Shown: piece after piece, positions 43,824 to 53,143 of the stretch
Layout of the letters: each line of letters starts with the position of its first letter
How positions within the stretch are numbered: position 1 is the stretch's first letter
From: Roseiarcus sp963784805
GTDB lineage: Bacteria; Pseudomonadota; Alphaproteobacteria; Rhizobiales; Beijerinckiaceae
Assembly: GCA_963784805.1 (NCBI GenBank)
Contig: CAWASR010000016.1
Coordinates: 372,001 to 436,000 of the forward strand
DNA: 64,000 nucleotides
Direction of reading: 5' to 3'
Made by a program: the position numbers and the translations under genes
Notes under the pieces: model-generated
What the model saw: the letters and a program-made list of their open reading frames with translations, nothing else
Databases searched by the model: none
What the model was told of the DNA's origin: nothing

Positions 43824-45260
43824 ATGAACGAAGCCCTCAAGCCTGAGACGACGAAAGGTTCGCCGCCGACTGCGCCGGAGGCGTCGAGGCTGCGGCGGCG
43901 CAACGCGTTCGGCAGGATGGCGCTCGTCGTAGCGCTGGCCGCGGCGGCGGTGTTTGCTTGGCAAAAGGTCGAGAACATCGCCCCGCACAAGAGCGAAACC
44001 TCCCGCCGTTCCGGACCGTCGCGGCAAACGGTGCGCGTCGCGCCGGTGACGCTCGGCGACATGCCGCTGAACATCGACGCGCTCGGAACGGTGACGCCTT
44101 TCGAAACTGTCACCATCCGCACCCAGATCGCCGGCAAGCTGCTGGAGGTCGGGTTCCAGGAAGGCCAGTTCGTCAAGGCCGGCGATTTTCTCGCCCAGAT
44201 CGATCCCCGCCCCTATCAGGCGGCGCTGTCACAGGCGCAGGGGCAGCTCGCCAAGGACCATGCGCTGCTCGGCCAGGCGCAGGGCGACCTTGCTCGCTAC
44301 GAAGAACTCATCAAGCAGGATTCTATCGCCAAGCAGCAGGTCGCGGACCAGGCGGCGCTGGTCGCCCAGGACAAGGCCGCGATCGTCACCGACGAGGCGC
44401 AGGTCCAGACCGCCCAGCTCAATGTCGACTATGCGCACATCGTCTCGCCGATCACCGGCAGGGTGGGCTTGAGGCTGGTGGACCCCGGCAACTATCTGCA
44501 GCCCTCCGACGCGACCGGCATCGTCGTCATCACCCAGATGGATCCGATCAGCGTTGTATTCACGACGCCCCAGGGCAACCTTCCGCGGATCGCGGCGCGG
44601 CTGAATTCCGGGGCAAAGCTGAAGGTTACGGTCCTGGACAGCGACAACGTCAAAGAGCTCGCGACCGGGACGCTGACGACCTACGACAGTCAGGCCGACG
44701 TGACTACCGGCACGATCAAGATGCGCGCGAACTTCGACAACGGGAACGACGCGCTGTTTCCCAACCAGTTCGTCAACGTTCGCCTTTTGGTCGACACCCT
44801 GGCCGGCGTCGCGCTCGCTCCCAACGCGGCAATTCAGATCGGGCCGTCGGGAGAATTCGTCTATGTCCTCAACCCCGATTCGACCGTCTCGAAGCGCGAT
44901 GTCGTCACCGGCCCGACCGACGGCAAACGCACGACGATTACCTCCGGCCTCAAGGCGGGCGAAAAGGTCGTCATCGACGGCGTCGATCGGTTGCGCGACG
45001 GCGCCAAGGTCGCGCTCGGCGAAGCCGCCCCGGCCGGCGGCACGGAGAAAACGGAAGACCAAAGTCGTGGCCAGGGCCAGCCGGGCGGCGAAAGTGGGGC
45101 GCCGGGAGAAGCGGCCGGTCAAGGCTCCGGAGGTCGTCGCCGTCCCCATGGGCAGGGAGAAGTGACCGGCGGCGGCGTCGGCGCGCGCCCCGCTACCCTC
45201 GCCACGCCGAGCGGCCAGTCGGCGCCGGTCAGCCCGCCGGCCCCAGGCGAGCCAAAATGA
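43824..45260 (+). CDS. mdtA: RND efflux periplasmic adaptor, MdtA-like
   Basis: Membrane-fusion protein linking the RND pumps downstream to the outer-membrane channel. An N-terminal anchor lies at about residues 29-47 (MALVVALAAAAVFAW). Then come the lipoyl half-motifs (TIRTQIAGKLLEVGFQEGQFVKAGDFL), a short alpha-hairpin rich in Gln/Ala, the second lipoyl half (IVSPITGRVGLRLVDPGN), a beta-barrel and a membrane-proximal domain (GLKAGEKVVIDGVDRLRDG). The last 70 residues are a glycine/proline-rich low-complexity tail, unusual in length. I chose ATG 43824; GTG 43791 is possible. First gene of a four-gene operon, 25 bp before mdtB. Confidence 0.93.
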   Translation: MNEALKPETTKGSPPTAPEASRLRRRNAFGRMALVVALAAAAVFAWQKVENIAPHKSETSRRSGPSRQTVRVAPVTLGDMPLNIDALGTVTPFETVTIRTQIAGKLLEVGFQEGQFVKAGDFLAQIDPRPYQAALSQAQGQLAKDHALLGQAQGDLARYEELIKQDSIAKQQVADQAALVAQDKAAIVTDEAQVQTAQLNVDYAHIVSPITGRVGLRLVDPGNYLQPSDATGIVVITQMDPISVVFTTPQGNLPRIAARLNSGAKLKVTVLDSDNVKELATGTLTTYDSQADVTTGTIKMRANFDNGNDALFPNQFVNVRLLVDTLAGVALAPNAAIQIGPSGEFVYVLNPDSTVSKRDVVTGPTDGKRTTITSGLKAGEKVVIDGVDRLRDGAKVALGEAAPAGGTEKTEDQSRGQGQPGGESGAPGEAAGQGSGGRRRPHGQGEVTGGGVGARPATLATPSGQSAPVSPPAPGEPK

Positions 45261-45285
45261 GTTCGCAGCCGCGTGGGGCGGGTCG

Positions 45286-48200
45286 GTGAACCCATCCCGC
45301 ATCTTTATCGATCGGCCGGTCGCCACCAGCCTGTTGATGATCGCGATCCTGCTCGTCGGCGTCGCGGCTTATCGCTTCCTTCCGCTTTCGGCCCTGCCCG
45401 AGGTCGATTATCCGACAATCCAGGTTCAGACCTTCTATCCGGGCGCGAGCCCGGAAGTGATGACTTCGGCGGTGACGGCGCCGCTGGAGCGACAGTTCGG
45501 CCAGATGGCGAGTCTCAGCCAGATGATGTCGCAAAGCTCGGCCGGCGCGTCGGTCATCACTTTGCGCTTCGGACTCGACATCGCTCTCGACATCGCTGAG
45601 CAGGAGGTGCAAGCGGCCATCAACGCCGCCGGCAACCTGTTGCCCGCCGACCTGCCGGCGCCGCCGATCTATTTCAAGGTCAATCCGGCCGACGCGCCGA
45701 TCCTCACCCTCGGCGTCACCTCGGATTCGATGAGGCTGACCGACGTCGAGGATATCGTCGCGAGCCGCCTCGCGCCGAAGCTGTCGGAGCTTCCGGGCGT
45801 CGGCCTGGTTTCAATTTCGGGCGGGCAGCGGCCAGCCGTGCGCATCCATGTCAATCCGCTCGCGCTCGCCGCCTATGGAGTCAATCTCGACGATCTGCGC
45901 ACGACCATCAGCAATCTCAACGTCAATACGCCCAAGGGCAATTTCGACGGGCCGGCGCAATCCTCGACCATCAACGCCAACGACCAGATCAGGGACCCGA
46001 ACGACTACGCGAAATCGGTCGTCGCCTACCGCAACGGTGCGCCGATCAGGCTCTCCAACGTCGCGACCGTCGAGATCGGGCCCGAGAACAGCCGGCTCTC
46101 GGCATGGATGAATACGACGCCCGCGCTCATCGTCAACATTCAGCGCCAGCCTGGCGCAAACGTGATCAAGGTCGTCGACAGCATCAATGCCATCCTGCCG
46201 ACGCTGAGCGCGGGTCTGCCGAGCGCGATCACGGTCAAACCCCTGACCGACCGAACGACGACGATACGCTCGTCGGTCAAGGATGTGGAATTCGAGCTGT
46301 CGCTCGCGGTCGGCCTGGTCGTGCTCGTCATCTTCCTGTTCCTGCGCAACATTCCAGCGACGGTCATCCCGAGCCTCAGCGTCCCGCTGTCGCTCGTGGG
46401 CACGCTGGCGATCATGTATCAGTTCGGGTTCAGCCTCGACAATCTGTCCCTGATGGCGCTGACGGTCGCGACCGGCTTCGTCGTCGATGATGCGATTGTG
46501 GTGATCGAGAACATCGCCCGTTTCCTCGAAGCCGGCGACAGCCCCTACGACGCGGCGGTCAAGGGCTCGGCGCAGATCGGCTTCACCATCATTTCGCTCA
46601 CGGTTTCGCTGATCGCGGTCCTGATCCCGCTATTGTTCATGGGCGACGTCGTCGGGCGGCTGTTCCATGAATTCGCGATCACCCTTGCCGCGACCATCGT
46701 TATTTCGGCCTTCGTCTCGCTGACCCTGGTTCCAATGCTCTGCGCGAAGCTCCTGCGTCCGAGGGGCGGCGGCGGCGAGGCGAGCGGCGGACGGTTCTTT
46801 CAGGCGCTCACGCGCTTCTACGCAGCGACGCTGAGGGTAGCGCTCGACCATCAGCCAATCATGCTGACGGTCGCGCTCGCCACCTTCGTTCTGACCGGCT
46901 ACCTTTACCTGACGATCCCGAAGGGCTTCTTTCCGATTCAGGACACCGGCGTCATCCAGGGCGTGACACAGGCGGCCGAGGACATTTCCTTCGACCAGAT
47001 GGCGGCCCATCAACAGGAACTCGCGAGGGCGATCCTGACCGATCCCGACGTCGCGAGCCTGTCCTCCTTCATCGGCGTCGACGGCTCGAACATCACGCTG
47101 AATTCGGGGCGTTTCCTCATCAATCTGAAGCCGCATTCCAAGCGCCAGGCGACGGCGAGCCAGATCATCCGCCGCCTGCAGGAGGAAACCGCCGGGGTGG
47201 CGGGCATAACGCTCTACATGCAGCCGGTGCAGGATCTTTCGATCGACACCGCGGTCAGCGCAACCCAATATCAGTTTACGCTGGAGAACCAGGATCTGGC
47301 GACGTTGCAAGTCTGGACGCCCAAGGTGCTCCAGCGCCTCGCCAAGATCGGCGCCATTGTCGACATCGCGAGCGATCTTCAGCCCAACGGCCGCTCAGTG
47401 ACGGTCGATCTCGACCGTGCAACCGCGGCGCGCTTCGGCATCACCCCGGCAATCGTGGACAACGCGCTCTACGACGCCTTCGGGCAGCGCATCATCTCCA
47501 CGATATTCACCCAGAGCAATCAGTATCGCGTCATTCTCGACATCGATCCAAAGATGGCGCGATCGCTGGATTCCCTCAACTCGATCTACCTGCCGTCGGC
47601 CGCCTCGGCCACAGCCCAGACGCCACTCGGCGCGGTAGCAAATTTCGTCGTCAAGACCTCGCCGCTGCAGATCTCACATCTCAAGCAGTTTCCGGTGACG
47701 ACGATCTCGTTCAATCTGGCGCCGGGGGCATCCCTCGGCGAGGCGATCGGCGCGATCAACGCCGCGCTCGCCGACATCGATTTGCCCGAGAGTTTCGCAG
47801 TCAGCTTCCAGGGCGCGGCGCTGGCCTTCCAGTCCGCGCTCTCGAACGAGGTGTTCCTGCTCCTGGCCGCCGTCGCCACGATGTATATCGTGCTCGGCGT
47901 GCTCTACGAGAGCTTCATTCATCCGATCACGATCCTCACCACCCTGCCGTCGGCGGGCGTCGGCGCCCTGCTGACGCTCAATGCGGCCGGCGCGGGTCTC
48001 GACATCATTGGCGTCATCGGCATCGTGCTGCTGATCGGCATTGTTAAGAAAAACGCGATCATGATGATCGACTTCGCCCTCGAAGCGCAGCGGGCGCAGG
48101 GTCTACCCGCGCGCGAGGCGATCTATCAGGCGTGTCTGCTGCGCCTGAGGCCCATCCTGATGACAACTGTCGCGGCGATTTTCGGCGCGCTGCCGCTCAT

Positions 48201-48384
48201 GCTCGGAACGGGCGTCGGCTCGGAGCTTCGCCACCCGCTCGGCTTGGCCATTGTGGGCGGCCTGGCTTTCAGCCAGGTTCTCACGCTCTATACGACCCCG
48301 GTCATTTATCTGTTCTTCGAAAGACTTGGTGAGCGCTTTGGCCTCGGCGCCGGCGATGCGGCGCTCGCGACGGGGGCGCAGTGA
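45286..48384 (+). CDS. mdtB: RND efflux pump subunit, MdtB-like
   Basis: A 1032-residue proton-driven inner-membrane transporter of the hydrophobic-amphiphilic RND family. It begins with IFIDRPVATSLLMIAILLVG (TM1) and has two large periplasmic loops and twelve membrane helices. TM4 carries the proton-relay acids in GFVVDDAIVVIEN; TM10 has GIVKKNAIMMIDFAL. In E. coli MdtB and MdtC form a mixed trimer that exports novobiocin and bile salts. Start GTG 45286. Its TGA overlaps the GTG of mdtC (GTGA), ensuring coupled synthesis of the two subunits. Confidence 0.95.
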   Translation: MNPSRIFIDRPVATSLLMIAILLVGVAAYRFLPLSALPEVDYPTIQVQTFYPGASPEVMTSAVTAPLERQFGQMASLSQMMSQSSAGASVITLRFGLDIALDIAEQEVQAAINAAGNLLPADLPAPPIYFKVNPADAPILTLGVTSDSMRLTDVEDIVASRLAPKLSELPGVGLVSISGGQRPAVRIHVNPLALAAYGVNLDDLRTTISNLNVNTPKGNFDGPAQSSTINANDQIRDPNDYAKSVVAYRNGAPIRLSNVATVEIGPENSRLSAWMNTTPALIVNIQRQPGANVIKVVDSINAILPTLSAGLPSAITVKPLTDRTTTIRSSVKDVEFELSLAVGLVVLVIFLFLRNIPATVIPSLSVPLSLVGTLAIMYQFGFSLDNLSLMALTVATGFVVDDAIVVIENIARFLEAGDSPYDAAVKGSAQIGFTIISLTVSLIAVLIPLLFMGDVVGRLFHEFAITLAATIVISAFVSLTLVPMLCAKLLRPRGGGGEASGGRFFQALTRFYAATLRVALDHQPIMLTVALATFVLTGYLYLTIPKGFFPIQDTGVIQGVTQAAEDISFDQMAAHQQELARAILTDPDVASLSSFIGVDGSNITLNSGRFLINLKPHSKRQATASQIIRRLQEETAGVAGITLYMQPVQDLSIDTAVSATQYQFTLENQDLATLQVWTPKVLQRLAKIGAIVDIASDLQPNGRSVTVDLDRATAARFGITPAIVDNALYDAFGQRIISTIFTQSNQYRVILDIDPKMARSLDSLNSIYLPSAASATAQTPLGAVANFVVKTSPLQISHLKQFPVTTISFNLAPGASLGEAIGAINAALADIDLPESFAVSFQGAALAFQSALSNEVFLLLAAVATMYIVLGVLYESFIHPITILTTLPSAGVGALLTLNAAGAGLDIIGVIGIVLLIGIVKKNAIMMIDFALEAQRAQGLPAREAIYQACLLRLRPILMTTVAAIFGALPLMLGTGVGSELRHPLGLAIVGGLAFSQVLTLYTTPVIYLFFERLGERFGLGAGDAALATGAQ

Positions 48385-51300
48385 GCATCGGCTTCTCCGA
48401 AATCTTCATCCGAAGGCCGGTGGCGACCACCCTGCTGACAATTGGCGTCGTCTTTGGTGGCTTGCTCGGCTATTCGCAATTGCCGGTCTCGCCACTGCCG
48501 CAGGTCGATTTTCCGGTCATTTCCGTGCAGGCGAACATGTCGGGCGCCAGCCCCGGCACCATGGCGACCTCGGTGGCCGCGCCGATCGAGCGCCATCTCG
48601 GCCAGATCGCCGACGTCAACGAAATGACCTCTGAGAGCACGGTCGGCTTCACGCGCATCACGCTGCAATTCGGACTCGATCGTGACATCGACGGCGCGGC
48701 CCGTGACGTCCAGGCGGCGATCGTCGCCGCGCGGGCCGATCTCCCCGCCAGCCTGCGCTCCAATCCGACCTACCACAAAGTCAACCCGGCTGACGCGCCG
48801 ATCATGGTTCTCGCCATGACCTCGACGACGCATACCGCCGGCCAGCTCTACGACCTCGCCTCGAACATCCTTCAGCAGCGGCTGTCGCAGCTCCCGGGGA
48901 TCGGCGAGGTCGACATTTCGGGCGCCGCCCTGCCGGCGGTGCGGGTCGAAATCAATCCGACCGCGATCTTTCATTACGGCATCGGCCTCGAAGACATCCG
49001 CGCCGCGCTGGCCTCGGCGAACGCCAACAGCCCCAAGGGCGCGATCGAGGACGACAACTTTCACTACCAGGTCTACGCCAACGATCAGGCGACGAAAGCG
49101 GCGCAGTATCGTGATCTGGTGATCGCCTACCGCAACGGCGCCGCGGTCCGGCTTTCCGACGTCGCCGAGGTCGTCGATTCGGTCGAGGACCTGCGCCACG
49201 CCGGCCTCGTCAACGGCAAGCCGGGCGTGGCGGTGATCCTATCGCGTCAGCCCGGCGCCAACATCATCAAGGCGGTGGACGGCGTGAAGGCCGAATTGCC
49301 CCGCCTGACCGCCGCGCTGCCGGGCGACGTCAATCTGAGCGTCGCCGTCGACCGCTCGACGACCATTCGCCAATCGTTGCGGGACACCGAGAAGACGCTG
49401 GTCATCGCGGTGACGCTGGTGATCTTGGTGGTTTTCGCTTTTCTCCGAAGCGTGCGCGCGGCCGCGATCCCAAGCGTCGCCGTCCCGACTTCCATCATCG
49501 GCTCGTTCGGAGTGATGTATCTGCTCGGCTTCAGCCTCAACAATCTATCTCTGATGGCGTTGACGATTTCGACCGGATTCGTGGTCGACGACGCGATCGT
49601 GGTGCTCGAGAACGTCTCACGCTACCTCGAACAGGGCATGCCGCGCGTCGAGGCGGCGATCAGGGGATCCAAGGAAGTCGGCTTCACCGTAGTGTCGATC
49701 AGCGTTTCGCTGATCGCGGTCTTTGCTCCGCTGCTGTTCATCGGCGGGATCGTCGGGCGCCTGTTCACCGAATTCGCGCTGACGCTGTCGGTCGCTGTAA
49801 TGATCTCGATGGCGGTTTCGCTCACGACCACGCCGATGATGTGCGCGCTGATCCTGCCGCGCGGACGCGAGGCGGGACACGGTCGCCTCTATCGCGCGAC
49901 GGAGCGCGTGTTCGAGGCGATGCTGGCCTTCTACCGATCGACGCTGCGCATCGCATTGCGCCACCCGGGCGCCGTTGTCGCCACCCTGTTGGCGACCGTC
50001 GGACTCAACTACTACATGTTCCGGTACCAGATGACCTACGGCCTTTTCCCGGTCCAGGACACCGGTCTCATCATCGGGTCGATTCGAGCCGATCAGAGCA
50101 TCTCATTCCAGGCGATGAAGACCAAGTTCACCCAATTGCAGACGATCGTGCAGGACGATCCGGCCGTCGCCAGCGTGGTCGGCTTTACAGGCGGCCGCCA
50201 GACCAATTCCGGATTCATCTATGTATCGCTGAGGCCCTACGCGCAGCGCAAGGTCACTGCCGACGAGGTCGTCGCGCGCCTGCGCGGCAAGCTGGCTGAA
50301 GTCGCCGGCGCGCATCTGTTCATGATCGCAGTCTCCGATCTGAGAACTGGAGGACGCCAGAGCAATGCGGCCTATCAATATACGCTGCTCTCCGACGACA
50401 CGAAGGAACTCTACAAATGGGCGCCGAAGCTGACCGCGGCGTTGATGAACAGCAACATCGTCAAGGACGTCAATTCCGATCAGCAGGAGGGCGGGCTCGA
50501 AACCGACGTCACGATCGACCGCGACGCCGCCATGCGCCTCGGCCTCACCCTCAGCGCCGTCGACAACACGCTCTACGACGCGTTCGGGCAGCGGCAGGTG
50601 TCGACCATCTACAACGCCCTCAATCAATATCACGTCGTGATGGAGGTCGCCCCGCGCTACTGGCAGAATCCGCGCGCCCTCGACCAGATCTACGTCTCGA
50701 CCTCCGGCGCCAATCCGACCGGCACACGCCAATCCGGGCTCTCCGCCGGTCTTTTTTCGACCTCGAACGGAGGCGCAGCCACCGGGGCGTCGATCGCGGC
50801 CGATTCGGCGCGCAATCTTGCGACCAATTCCCTGGCCGCGAGCGGTCACACGAGCGCCTCCGCCGGCGCGGCGGTTTCAAGCTCGTCTGAGACGATGGTC
50901 CCGCTTTCCGCCTTCGCCCGATTCTCGCCTGGTCTTACGCCGCTCGGCGTCAATCATCAGGGACAGTTCGCCGCCTCGACGATTTCGTTCAATCTCGCGT
51001 CCGGCCACGCGCTCAGCGAGGCCAGGACCGAAATCGAGGATGCGGTCCGCCGCATCGGCATGCCGTCGACCGTCCACGGCGCCTTCGCTGGCACCGCGGC
51101 GACTTTTCAGAAGTCGCAATCGAATATGCCGTTGCTTTTTGGCGCGGCGCTGATGACGATCTACATCGTGCTGGGCATATTGTATGAGAGCCTCATCCAT
51201 CCGATCACCATCCTCTCCACGCTGTTGTCGGCCAGCGTGGGCGCCGCGCTGGCGCTTTGGCTGTTCGACACCCAGTTCACCGTGATCGCCGCGATCGGGG

Positions 51301-51677
51301 TGCTGCTGCTGATCGGCATCGTCAAGAAGAATGCGATTTTGATGATCGACTTCGCCTTGGAGGCTGAACGACAGGGACTCGACGCGCGCGAAGCGATCGA
51401 ACAGGCATGCCATCTGCGTTTTCGCCCGATCATGATGACGACTTTCGCGGCCCTGTTCGGCGCGTTGCCATTGGCGTTCGGAACGGGGGAAGGCTCGGAG
51501 TTGCGCCATCCGCTGGGGATCACCATTGTCGGCGGCTTGCTCGTCAGCCAGGTCTTGACCCTGTATACGACGCCGGTTGTTTTCATTTATCTTGACGCGT
51601 TTGGAAAACGGCTGGGGCGTTTGTGGAACCGATATTATCTGCGCGCAAACCCCACGCCGCTGGCGCGCGCGCGATAG
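48381..51677 (+). CDS. mdtC: RND efflux pump subunit, MdtC-like, with a low-complexity insert
   Basis: A 1098-residue second RND subunit: EIFIRRPVATTLLTIGVVFG at TM1, GFVVDDAIVVLEN in TM4 (proton relay), and GIVKKNAILMIDFALE in TM10. It is about 65 residues longer than MdtB. The excess is a Ser/Ala/Thr/Gly-rich stretch at about residues 770-838 (such as GGAATGASIAADSARN and SASAGAAVSSSS) in the second periplasmic loop, just before the conserved MVPLSAFARF. It overlaps mdtB by 4 bp and the outer-membrane gene by 55 bp. Confidence 0.94.
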   Translation: MSIGFSEIFIRRPVATTLLTIGVVFGGLLGYSQLPVSPLPQVDFPVISVQANMSGASPGTMATSVAAPIERHLGQIADVNEMTSESTVGFTRITLQFGLDRDIDGAARDVQAAIVAARADLPASLRSNPTYHKVNPADAPIMVLAMTSTTHTAGQLYDLASNILQQRLSQLPGIGEVDISGAALPAVRVEINPTAIFHYGIGLEDIRAALASANANSPKGAIEDDNFHYQVYANDQATKAAQYRDLVIAYRNGAAVRLSDVAEVVDSVEDLRHAGLVNGKPGVAVILSRQPGANIIKAVDGVKAELPRLTAALPGDVNLSVAVDRSTTIRQSLRDTEKTLVIAVTLVILVVFAFLRSVRAAAIPSVAVPTSIIGSFGVMYLLGFSLNNLSLMALTISTGFVVDDAIVVLENVSRYLEQGMPRVEAAIRGSKEVGFTVVSISVSLIAVFAPLLFIGGIVGRLFTEFALTLSVAVMISMAVSLTTTPMMCALILPRGREAGHGRLYRATERVFEAMLAFYRSTLRIALRHPGAVVATLLATVGLNYYMFRYQMTYGLFPVQDTGLIIGSIRADQSISFQAMKTKFTQLQTIVQDDPAVASVVGFTGGRQTNSGFIYVSLRPYAQRKVTADEVVARLRGKLAEVAGAHLFMIAVSDLRTGGRQSNAAYQYTLLSDDTKELYKWAPKLTAALMNSNIVKDVNSDQQEGGLETDVTIDRDAAMRLGLTLSAVDNTLYDAFGQRQVSTIYNALNQYHVVMEVAPRYWQNPRALDQIYVSTSGANPTGTRQSGLSAGLFSTSNGGAATGASIAADSARNLATNSLAASGHTSASAGAAVSSSSETMVPLSAFARFSPGLTPLGVNHQGQFAASTISFNLASGHALSEARTEIEDAVRRIGMPSTVHGAFAGTAATFQKSQSNMPLLFGAALMTIYIVLGILYESLIHPITILSTLLSASVGAALALWLFDTQFTVIAAIGVLLLIGIVKKNAILMIDFALEAERQGLDAREAIEQACHLRFRPIMMTTFAALFGALPLAFGTGEGSELRHPLGITIVGGLLVSQVLTLYTTPVVFIYLDAFGKRLGRLWNRYYLRANPTPLARAR

Positions 51678-53101
51678 CGCTTTGCGCCGTGTCCGGCGTC
51701 GCGCTGGCCCTTGCCGGCTGTGCGCCGGTCGGCCCCGATTTTGTGCGGCCCGCGGCCATCCTTTCGCAGCAATACAAGGAGATCAAGGGCTGGAAGGTCG
51801 CAACGCCGCGCGCCAACGAGCCGAAAGGGCCGTGGTGGACGGTCTTCCGCGATCCGGAACTCGACCGGCTCGAAACCGTCGTCGCGGTTTCCAATCAGAC
51901 CGTCAAGGCGGACGAAGCCAATTATCGCGAGGCGCTGGCGCTCATCAACGAGGCGCGCGCTGGCCTCTTTCCGACGATCGGCGCCAACGGCTCGGCGACG
52001 CATGAGAGGATCGCCGGCCCGGTCGGCACCAACCTCACGGCCGAGGGCGCGGCGAACTGGACGCTCGACGTCTGGGGGCAGACGAGGCGGGGGATCGAGG
52101 CGCAGACGGCGGGCGCGCAAGTCAGCGCCGCCAATCTCGCCAATGCGACGCTCGCGGCGCAGTCGGCGCTGGCGCTCGCCTATGTGACGTTGAGACAGGC
52201 CGATTCACTCGAGGACCTGCTCACGAGGACAGTCGACAACTATAAGCGTGCGCTGAAGATCACCCAGAACCAGTACGCGGCGGGCACAGCGGCCAAGTCC
52301 GACGTCATCACCGCGCAGGCGCTGGTTCTCAACGCCCAGGCGCAGCTCATTGCCACCGGGGTGGCTCGCGCCCAGAGCGAACATGCGATCGCGGCGCTGA
52401 TGGGCCGCCCGCCGGCTGGGCTTTCCATCCCTCGCGGTCCGCTCGCGAGCCGCGTGCCTTTGGTCCCGGTCGGCCTGCCGTCGGCGCTGCTGGAGCGCCG
52501 GCCCGACGTCGCGGCGGCTGAAGAGACAATGCGCCAGGCCAACGCCGAGATCGGCGTCGCCTTCGCCGGATACTTTCCGGCCGTCTCCCTCAACGGCCTG
52601 TTCGGCTATTCCGGCGATCCGTTCGTCCGACAGCTCGGCGCGGCCAATCCGGTCTGGTCGTTCGGCGGCTCGCTCGCTGCGCCCTTGCTCAACGGCGGCC
52701 TCACCACCGCCCAGGTCGAGGCGGCGCGCGAGACCTATCGGGCGAGCGTTGCGACCTATCGCCAGACCGTATTGGCGGCGATCCAGCAGGTGGAGGATCA
52801 GCTGTCGTCGATCCGGCTTCTTACCCGCGAAGCCAAGGTGCAGGCGGAGGACGTCCGCATCTCCCGTGAGGCGACGCAGATCGCCCTTAATGAATATCGG
52901 GCCGGCACCCAATCCTTCACCACCGTCGTCCAGTTGGAGACCCAGCAGCTATCGGTGGAGGAGGCCCAGTTGTCGACACGGGCGCAGCTCCAGTCCGACG
53001 CGGTCAACCTCGTCGTCGCGCTCGGCGGCGGCTGGAGCCAGGCGCAATTGCCGGACGCCGCCGCTGCCGCGCCGCGCCCGGCGGGCCTAACTGACCGGTG
53101 A
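51623..53101 (+). CDS. RND outer-membrane efflux lipoprotein (NodT/OprM family)
   Basis: TolC-like trimeric outer-membrane channel, 492 residues. A lipobox LALAGC puts the acylated cysteine at residue 33. It then has the family start CAPVGPDFVRP, WWTVFRDPELDRL, and two OEP repeats with long coiled coils (ALINEARAGLFPTIGANGSA and LERRPDVAAAEETMRQANAEIGVAFAGYFP). The GTG start lies 55 bp inside mdtC; no later start would keep the signal peptide, so the overlap is real. It completes a self-contained adaptor-pump-pump-channel operon. Confidence 0.93.
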   Translation: MEPILSARKPHAAGARAIALCAVSGVALALAGCAPVGPDFVRPAAILSQQYKEIKGWKVATPRANEPKGPWWTVFRDPELDRLETVVAVSNQTVKADEANYREALALINEARAGLFPTIGANGSATHERIAGPVGTNLTAEGAANWTLDVWGQTRRGIEAQTAGAQVSAANLANATLAAQSALALAYVTLRQADSLEDLLTRTVDNYKRALKITQNQYAAGTAAKSDVITAQALVLNAQAQLIATGVARAQSEHAIAALMGRPPAGLSIPRGPLASRVPLVPVGLPSALLERRPDVAAAEETMRQANAEIGVAFAGYFPAVSLNGLFGYSGDPFVRQLGAANPVWSFGGSLAAPLLNGGLTTAQVEAARETYRASVATYRQTVLAAIQQVEDQLSSIRLLTREAKVQAEDVRISREATQIALNEYRAGTQSFTTVVQLETQQLSVEEAQLSTRAQLQSDAVNLVVALGGGWSQAQLPDAAAAAPRPAGLTDR

Positions 53102-53143
53102 CCGCCCACGGGGCGGGAAGGCTTTCTGGCGACACGCGCCGAA

